From: Xiphydria camelus
Lineage: Eukaryota; Arthropoda; Insecta; Hymenoptera; Xiphydriidae
Direction: 5' to 3'
Assembly (NCBI GenBank): GCA_963678675.1
Contig: OY783200.1
Span: forward strand, 5,282,501-5,346,500
DNA: 64,000 bases
Shown here: positions 57,595 to 64,000 of the stretch, in pieces
How the letters are laid out: each line of letters opens with the position of its first letter
How positions within the stretch are numbered: the stretch's first letter is position 1
Made by a program: the position numbers and the translations under genes
Notes under the pieces: model-generated
What the model was told of the DNA's origin: nothing
Seen by the model: the letters and a program-made list of their open reading frames with translations, nothing else
The model's database searches: none

Positions 57595-58465
57595 ATCGCG
57601 GTTATCTCGCGATCTACGGTATTTTGAATAAATGTGATGCAATACTTTTTTCAAGATCACTTTTCGCTCTACAAAAAAGTATTGCTGCAACGTTGACGAG
57701 AAGTGCATGGATAACAAGATAATTGCGGTCAAATGATTTTGTAATGAAAATATACGTAGAGTATATATATAGAAAGGTATTCGACCACGATTATTTTGTC
57801 ACTTATAAAAGTTAAGGCTATTTGGTGTAATACTTTTTTCTATATCACGTTCTTCTCTATAAAGAAGTGTTTCAGCGACGTTGACGAAAAATGCATAGGT
57901 AACAAGATAATCGTGGTCGAATGATTTTATAACGAAAGTACGTAGAGTAAAAAGGTAATCAACTACGATTATTTCGTCACCTGTATAAAAGTTAGGGCAA
58001 TTTGGTATAATACTTTTTTCAAAATCATGTTTCACTCTACAAAAAAGCATTCCAGCGACGTTGACGAAAAATGCATAGATAACAAGATAATCGTGGTCGA
58101 ATGATTTTATAACGAAAGTACGTAGTGGAAAGGTATCACACCACGGTTATATATATCTCGTAATTTATAAAAAAGTTGGTATAATACTTTTTTTGAGATC
58201 ACACTTCGCTCTACAACTGTACCGTCGCTACTGTAACGACGTATAATAAAAGTGCCCGAGTAACGAGGTAATCGCAATCGAATGATTCTATAACGAAACT
58301 ACGTAAAGCAGAAAGGTATTCAACTACGATTATATCTCGTCACCTGTAAAAATAAGAGCAATTTCGTATAACACTTTTTTAAAGCTTGCATTTCGCTCTA
58401 CAAAAAAATATAATACCAACACAGGCTAAAAGTTCACAGATCACGAAATAATCGCGGTCGAAATT
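57595..58465. repeat. Tandem array of ~180-bp dyad units, array 2
   Basis: Unit landmarks at about 57601, 57789, 57967, 58145 and 58328 give a 178-188 period and about five units. Central TACTTTTTTCAAGATCAC and TCTACAAAAAAGTATT, and closing AACAAGATAATCGTGGTCGA, match array 1. Unit 4 has a small expansion (TATATATA). Confidence 0.85.
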
Positions 58466-58994
58466 CGACGAGAAGAGTACCCACGCGGCAATAACGAGAG
58501 GAAACGTTTTAAAAAGGCGTGAGCGAGAAACTCGGGCGACATCCAACGGCACCAAGATCTCCCACCGAAGCTGAGCTACTAATAAGGAAACGACCGCGGT
58601 CGGTCGCGGCGAAAGTACCCGTACTCCGCGCCAAATAAAAGTTGCCGCGCTTTTACGATATCTCCCGAAGGGGGTAGGTATATACCGGGGCCCCGAGCTA
58701 GATCCCGCGTACGTAATTACGTGTGTATACTGAAGTAGGTATATCAGCCGCGGAGCGGGGTAAGTATCATGGAAGGCGGCGCGAGGCGGCTACACCCATT
58801 CCGGGGTAGCATGTACCTTCCTATAACCCGCCATACGCGTACTCCGGTAATAGTTACGCTCTCGTAAAATTTATAACTCGACGTCGAGCTTCAGCGGAGA
58901 TACCGCGGGGAGCTACGGACACGTCGAAGGTGCAGACTGCTGCACTCGCGTGGCAGCTTCCGTCACGAGGGTAGCGTACCACGCAGACGCGTCG
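58466..58994. other. GC-rich block, no exon recognised
   Basis: CpG-rich with several ACGTA/TACGTA and GGTATA stretches. A 61-codon minus frame at its edge is not recognisable. Confidence 0.3.
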
Positions 58995-58996
58995 TA

Positions 58997-59904
58997 GGGT
59001 AAGGTGGAGCAAGTTCGGGCATGGGGCACCTCCGGACATTTCAAATTTACCGCCTAAACATGCTTTTCAAGGAGTGCCATCATGCAGAAACATTCAGTTT
59101 ACAGTTCATTACCGTGGGCAGTGTTGCTACGCCAAAGCTGTTTACTGGTGTCCGAAATATTTTTAAAAAACAATTCAAGTGCCACCTCTTATAAGACTTG
59201 CTGTCTTTCCACTAAGGTCTCCCTTGTTTTTTAAAGAATCAAGGTAAGCGTTATTATCATGATATAAAACCATAGCTATACATGCTTATCTAACCACATT
59301 TATTTATATCTGTTGCTAGTTTTATGAAAGTTATCTTATCAAGTATACCTTTGTTGTATGTGGGGCAAGTCCGGACAAGTCATATGGGGCAGCATTAATG
59401 AAGAATACACAGTCAGTTTTATGAGAAAATCAATGAACGGTTTTCATTTTTCCGTCTTAAAAGACGAATCAACCATTTCGAGGCGAGATGTGATTGCAAA
59501 ATTTCATCTGCCAACCTCAATTGCTGGAACTTCTCGAACGGCATCATTTTTAAAATTTAACATTAACTTTTTTGGATACAATTTACAATAATACTAGAAA
59601 AATACTATAAATGTTTATACTCAAGTTTCTAAATAAAGAGGTACAAATAAGTAGTTGAACAAATTATTTTAAAAAGGAGAGAGTGTCCGATTTACCTCAC
59701 CCTAGGGGCAGCTTCGGACAAATGTAACTTTTTAAAAAAGTAATAATTTTGTGAAAACTCTTTACAATATCTCGCTAAAATTCTTGTTAAACCATTCGCA
59801 TATGTCTATACTTTACACTGGTATTTTGGACAATTACGAACTTCTACTAAAGACGGTGATATAAGCACTTGAAAAAAAGTGTCCGAACCTGCCCCACTTT
59901 ACCC
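58997..59904 (+). mobile_element. pogo-type DNA transposon, internally deleted
   Basis: TA at 58995-58996 and 59905-59906 brackets GGGTAAGGTGGAGCAAGTTC (left) and the complement of GAACCTGCCCCACTTTACCC (right). The terminal motif GGGGCA..GTTCGGAC is repeated inside near 59026-59039, 59361-59375 and 59705-59716. A relic of the transposase C-terminus lies at 59358-59591. At 908 bases it lacks room for a full transposase with DNA-binding and DDE domains. Confidence 0.8.
59358..59591 (+). pseudogene. Relic of pogo/jerky-like transposase C-terminus
   Basis: 77 codons ending at TAA 59589-59591. The region around codons 16-72 reads like the tail of pogo/Tigger/jerky-type transposases: a YTVSFMRKS segment (family pattern V-x-F-L/M-R-K), then FHFSVLKDES, then RRDVIAKFHLPTSIAGTSRT (family pattern D-V/I-x-x-K-L-P-x-P...G-T-x-R) and a hydrophobic end. 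The family match is from memory of the pattern, not a search. The DDE catalytic core and the helix-turn-helix DNA-binding region are absent, and an in-frame stop lies at 59325-59327, so the piece cannot be active. Its position inside matching TA-flanked ends supports the assignment. Confidence 0.5.
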
Positions 59905-59906
59905 TA

Positions 59907-61185
59907 CCTCCTAATCTCGCACGCGGGGGGTGCGTTCGGCTCGTTACGGTTCGCGCGACGAGACACGGCGACTACCGTACCCACATCAAAGAACCATCGA
60001 ACGGAAATCAAACTTCGCGCGAAGAATCTTCCCTCCCCTCGGCCGCCCCGCCGCGTCCGACGAAATTTCGGAGAGAACCCTCGACGAAGGGCGAGGGAGG
60101 GGTAAAAAAGATAAACGAACTTTTTCCGGAACCGGGGGCCGTTCCGGGAAAACTCCGACCCCGCTTCGCTTTCTTTTCCGGAAGTCGATACGAGCGCGCG
60201 GGGCGGGGGAGGCTCGCCGGACCCCGTATACGGAGGCCGTCGGGTACTTGAACGAGTGAAAAGCGGCTCCGCGGCCGTTGCAGCGCGCATTCCGGGGAAA
60301 AAACGTGGCAGCGAGGGGGGGGGGGAGTTCAGACGAGTCGAGAGTCCCGACGCGGGAAGGGGTCGAACCGTGCTGGAAACGGCGTCGATGCACCGCGCCG
60401 AGGAAAACGAGCGACTGGAACGGACGGACGAGCATGGGAACGGGCGGAAAGTGCTGCGGGAGGTGTGGCAGTAGTAAAGTCAGCTGCATCGTCAGACCGC
60501 CGCCCGGCGCGCAGCGACGAGGTGGAGAGTTTCGGTATATCGCTCTCCCATCCGAGCCCGAGAGAGCGAACTCGCCCTCCCCCTTCCACCCGGCGATTTT
60601 TACACACCGCGTCCCACCGCTAATTAATCTCTCCCCTGTATACGAGCGTCTCGAAGATCCTTCTCTCATTCCGCCGGGAGAAAAAATAACCCTGTACACG
60701 CAGCCATCCATCTCCCCTCGCACAATCGCCCGGCCGACTTTCCGAACTACGGCAGAAATAATTTCACGTCTTTCGCGCTCGCCAAAGTTATTCCCTCTCC
60801 GTTGAACTCCCCCCCCCCCCCCGCGCCGTAGCAGCTGCAGTTGGACCGGTTGAAAAAGTTTAAATTAGATCGACAGGTTGAACGAAATGGTCGCGTTCCC
60901 ACCCCCTCCTCCCTTCTGCCGCGTCTCGGGTTTTCGATTTCCGTTCCTCGCCCGCATCGCGTTTTCAGGAGGAATCCGCTCGCTCGCGGCTGCATTTTTC
61001 TCGGGCGTGCAGTTCATTCGTGGGAACGTCCGGACGTGGGATTCCCCTTTGGGCTTCGCTGCGCGTTCGCGTACGCATGCGGGATGTTCGTTTTGATAGA
61101 CGGGAGTATGGCGGGTTGCATATCGGTTGGTACATGTCTCTGGTAAAAATGTGGTCCCGGGTGAAAATGTAGTAGACGGATTTTG
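59907..61185. other. GC/CpG-rich block, no exon recognised
   Basis: CpG-dense with a G run at 60317-60327 and a C run at 60808-60821. Frames reach 245 codons on the minus strand (59986-60723), overlapped by 175- and 109-codon plus frames. Composition is Arg/Pro/Gly/Ser with no domain, so a gene is not called. Confidence 0.35.
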
Positions 61186-61189
61186 TTAA

Positions 61190-61586
61190 CCCTCGCCTTA
61201 CCGAAACCGGGTCAGTCAGGACCCGAAACATAAATTTTCAAGGATATTTCTTGGCCCTGTCACTTTTTTTCAGTAATCTTCCGTGAGTTCTCATGATTTA
61301 CAATAAGGATGATATGGCTTTAAAATGGATTTTCCAAAAACAATTATTTTTTGAAATATGTTTATAACATTTATTTATATTATTTTAGTTACTTTATCGT
61401 TGTCTTTTCGTAATATATATTAAATATGATGTTATGAAAACTTATTTAATTATGATATTGCCATGACTCGCTATTGAATATTATCGAAAAGAAATGTGTT
61501 TGTGTCTTTCAGTCAGTTCAGGGTCAGAATTGACCCGGTTTTGGGATCTATTTTTAAAATTATTTTTTTTTTTGGTACGGCGAGGG
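61190..61586. mobile_element. piggyBac-like TTAA MITE (397 bp)
   Basis: TTAA at 61186-61189 and 61587-61590 brackets CCCTCGCCTTACC and GGTACGGCGAGGG. Just inside are GGGTCAGTCAGGACCC (left) and GGGTCAGAATTGACCC (right), the same plan as 11537-11893. The interior is AT-rich, without transposase. Confidence 0.85.
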
Positions 61587-61849
61587 TTAAGAATTGTGAG
61601 ATGTTTTGAATTCTTATACAATTTAAGAAAATTCGAAGAAATGCGACAAATTCTGTCAGTTTTTGGCGATTTTCGCAGACACATTTTTTCACAGAATCTA
61701 TCTAATATTATGAGAAATTAATTAGAAATCATCAAATACTGTTAAACTTTTCAAACACTTAATATAATTTGTCAACGATTGTAAGAAATTCGTTACATGA
61801 AATAATGCAAGTTGTGTCAAATATTGGCAGATTATCAAATTGATCGAAT

Positions 61850-62228
61850 CAAAGTATGACAGATTTTCAACGCGGATGATAATTTCTCCTGGCATTTTTC
61901 AAAACTAATACTCGATTTTAAGAAAATCTATGAAATTCTTACACCACATTTTCACTAAGGAAAAAATTGAAGTTATATGTAGGAGTAGATAGGCGTAGAA
62001 AATGTACCTGATTTATTAAAACTATGCGAAACAATATAAAAGTACGGGCATATTCTATTCTGTGTCGTATTCCAAAAGCACAACAGAATTTGTCAAATTC
62101 TTAATGATATTTGACACATTCTAGTAAAATTTGTCAACACAGATGATAATTTCTGTACAAATTTGCACAAATGTAATACCTTGTTTTGACAAAATCTGTG
62201 AAATTCTTACGCCACATTTTCACCAGAG
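61850..62228 (+). repeat. Diverged ~265-bp duplication
   Basis: GATGATAATTTCT starts blocks at ~61877 and ~62142 that both run to GAAATTCTTACxCCACATTTTCAC. Divergence is considerable. AATTTGTCAA-type motifs recur between them. Confidence 0.55.
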
Positions 62229-62279
62229 TGTAAAAATTTCACAAATGTTGTCAAAACAAGATAGGTATTAAATTCGTGC

Positions 62280-62470
62280 CAATTTTTATAACTTTTGTAA
62301 GAATAATAATATTAAGTTTCGTATAAAAAAAATAGAAGTTACTTCCATATATCGTAAACAACACGTTATCAAAAATTTGTCGTATGTATCGTATGGAAAT
62401 CCTGGATACCAAACAATTCTTATCCGAAAGACTTGTTCATGAACTGACGAAAAACGAAAATAAACAGGAT
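62280..62470 (+). repeat. Partial copy of the 19050-19660 foldback arm
   Basis: TATAACTTTTGTAAGAATxA, GAAGTTACTTCCATAT, ACAACACGTTATCA and CCTGGATACCAAACAATTCT correspond in order to the right arm of 19050-19660 (or the complement of its left arm). Confidence 0.45.
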
Positions 62471-62764
62471 GACCATCCTGAGTGGAACACCCTGTGTGTA
62501 CGTGTATGCGAATCTACGTGTCTGGAAGTCGTACGGACGTATTATTTAAACAAGGGGGCGAGTTTGCGTTATCGTTGTACGGATAAGTCAAATAACCGGG
62601 CGATTCTCTCTCTTTCTCTCTCTCTCTCCACTCCCTTCGGAAGTACGAGTATATATGGAATTGTACGTCTGGTGCGCGCGCTATGGTTTCTATGCATGTA
62701 TGATGAGAATTGAGAGCATTTTTTGCTGTTTGTATGATACGTACCTAGGATTCGAAAAGAGATT

Positions 62765-63320
62765 TACGTACCTAATGGAATATGAGAAAATATTATCCAC
62801 AATGTATAAATAAAATTTGTATTAAGTTTTATATAAATGTATGTAAAGCTTTCGTCTAATACATGATTATAAAAATTAATATACTCCGTTGTGAAATTTC
62901 TAAGGGAAATTTCATAAGAAAATATAACTAATTTTCATAATTATAAAGTGTATTAATTTTCATAATCACACATTGGAAAAAAAGCTTCATATAAACATAT
63001 ATTAAAAATATAATACAAATGTTTTTTTACAGTGTATACCTATATGTATGTACTATACAACTTTTATCCTAATGGGATATGGGAAAATATTTTCTACACT
63101 GTAAATAAAATTTGTATTAAGTTTAATATAATTGTATAAAAAGCTTTCATCTAATTATACGTGATTATGAAAATTAATATACTCCGTTATATGAAACTCT
63201 CTTATAAGGGAAATTTCATAAGGAAATATATTAATTTTCATAATAACGTATTGGAAAAAAGCTTTATATAAAAGTATATCAAAAATACAAATGTTTTTTA
63301 CAGTGTATACCTATATAATC
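62765..63320 (+). mobile_element. CACTGTAAA MITE duplicated in tandem with its flank
   Basis: Two units ~298 bases apart. The second, about 63097-63306, is TA-flanked with CACTGTAAATAAAATTTGTA and TACAAATGTTTTTTACAGTG ends. The first has a degraded left end (CACAATGTATAAA). Both share AGCTTTC, AAAATTAATATACTCCGTT and GGGAAATTTCATAAG. The flanks TATACCTATAT and GAAAATATT are duplicated too, so this is segmental duplication and not two insertions. Confidence 0.75.
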
Positions 63321-64000
63321 GTTTAAGTCGACGAGAGAGCAGCTCGTCGAATCCGGAGAGCGACGTTAACTGACGGCAAACTCGAGCCCCGACGTTTCCC
63401 GAACTCACGAAACCGCATGCAAATCGAACGTCCCGAGACGTCGTCGACGCCGTCGCGCGGTATGAACGACCGTTGCAACTCGGACGTGACTCGGAATCGC
63501 GTTATCTCCCGCGTCAAGAGGGTTACGCCCACCTCTTCTATTTCCACGCGTCAAAAACGCCGCCTTTATCCGTCGCTCGCTCCTCGATCCTTTGTTCGCG
63601 CAACCTTTGCCGCTCGGCTGACGACGCTCGCGTTTTTCCTCTCGGGGAGAGGGTGCACCCTCGAAGGGATGATCCCCCGCTCACCCGCGCAGGCCCCGCA
63701 CTCCCCGAATATCGCGTTAACGCCTTGTTTCACCTAATTTCTATTTATCTTTATTTTCCTTCGAGCGGCCGAGATCGGAGACGCGAAATCGGATCGAGAA
63801 TACGGGTAACAATCCGTGCGGAAAAAAGTTAGTCCCTCTCTTTCACGAGCGACGACTCCATGTATTATGGGCGGTGACAACCCCCTCGCGGAGTCTAACG
63901 ACGCCGTCGCGGGGCGGCGGAAAGTCTCCGCGGGAGAAAAGAAGCGCTGGGTGGAATTTCAAAAAAAAATCCTCCACTGTCCCGTTACCTCCCGAACGCA
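63321..64000. other. GC/CpG-rich block at the window end
   Basis: CpG-dense, continuing past the window. Frames of 106 and 119 codons overlap in the plus strand with no domain. A gene starting beyond the window cannot be judged. Confidence 0.35.

Noticed and set aside
59986..60723. 245-codon minus frame, the longest in the window
   Set aside because: GC-rich low-complexity translation, competing frames of 175 and 109 codons on the plus strand, and no recognisable motif. Could be revisited with RNA evidence.

Overview
The window looks like a gene-poor stretch of a hymenopteran insect nuclear genome, possibly an ant. That is inferred from three things: a strong mosaic of very AT-rich DNA and CpG-rich blocks, abundant (GA)n and (AAT)n microsatellites, and a dense load of small TA- and TTAA-flanked DNA elements, with no operon-like gene packing. 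There is one 200-base assembly gap (33209-33408). I found no host protein-coding exon I could defend. Open frames in the GC-rich blocks overlap on both strands and show only low-complexity Arg/Ser/Pro/Gly translations. A distant intron, UTR or single small exon of a host gene cannot be excluded.

What can be supported is a landscape of transposable elements, most of them short and non-autonomous. (1) Seven TTAA-flanked elements with short terminal inverted repeats (piggyBac-like): 9425-10156, 11537-11893, 49452-49672, 51953-52192, 52218-52544, 54029-54561, 61190-61586. (2) TA-flanked Tc1/mariner/pogo-type elements: 6411-7335, 8136-8340, 17768-17981, 18654-18900, 30531-30782, 32417-32997, 37682-38053, 47770-48020, 48545-48736, 48904-49130, 52697-52904, 58997-59904 and others. 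The element at 58997-59904 keeps a relic of the C-terminal end of a pogo/jerky-like transposase. (3) Long foldbacks: 8434-8700, 9270-10591, 19050-19660 and 49688-50628, the last with 242-base arms differing at only three positions. (4) A Helitron-like 3' end at 23911 preceded by four 129-base tandem repeats. (5) A tRNA-derived SINE at 16122-16334. (6) Probable truncated LINE 3' ends near 27046, 33600, 45040, 45700 and 55800.

Tandem repeats form a second layer. Two arrays of the same ~180-base unit with dyad symmetry lie at 25195-25890 and 57595-58465, with solo copies at 38990-39142 and 52013-52145. A ~138-base tandem expansion of one half of a MITE lies at 20470-21010. Others are a 66-base triplet (16436-16633), a ~295-base repeat (29598-30345), a ~30-base degenerate minisatellite (42050-42800) and duplicated blocks at 61850-62228 and 62765-63320.

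Several insertions are nested, which gives relative ages: 9425-10156 inside a foldback, 30531-30782 inside a MITE, and 52697-52904 inside an older repeat. The GC-rich blocks between the repeats may include regulatory DNA, but the sequence alone does not show function.
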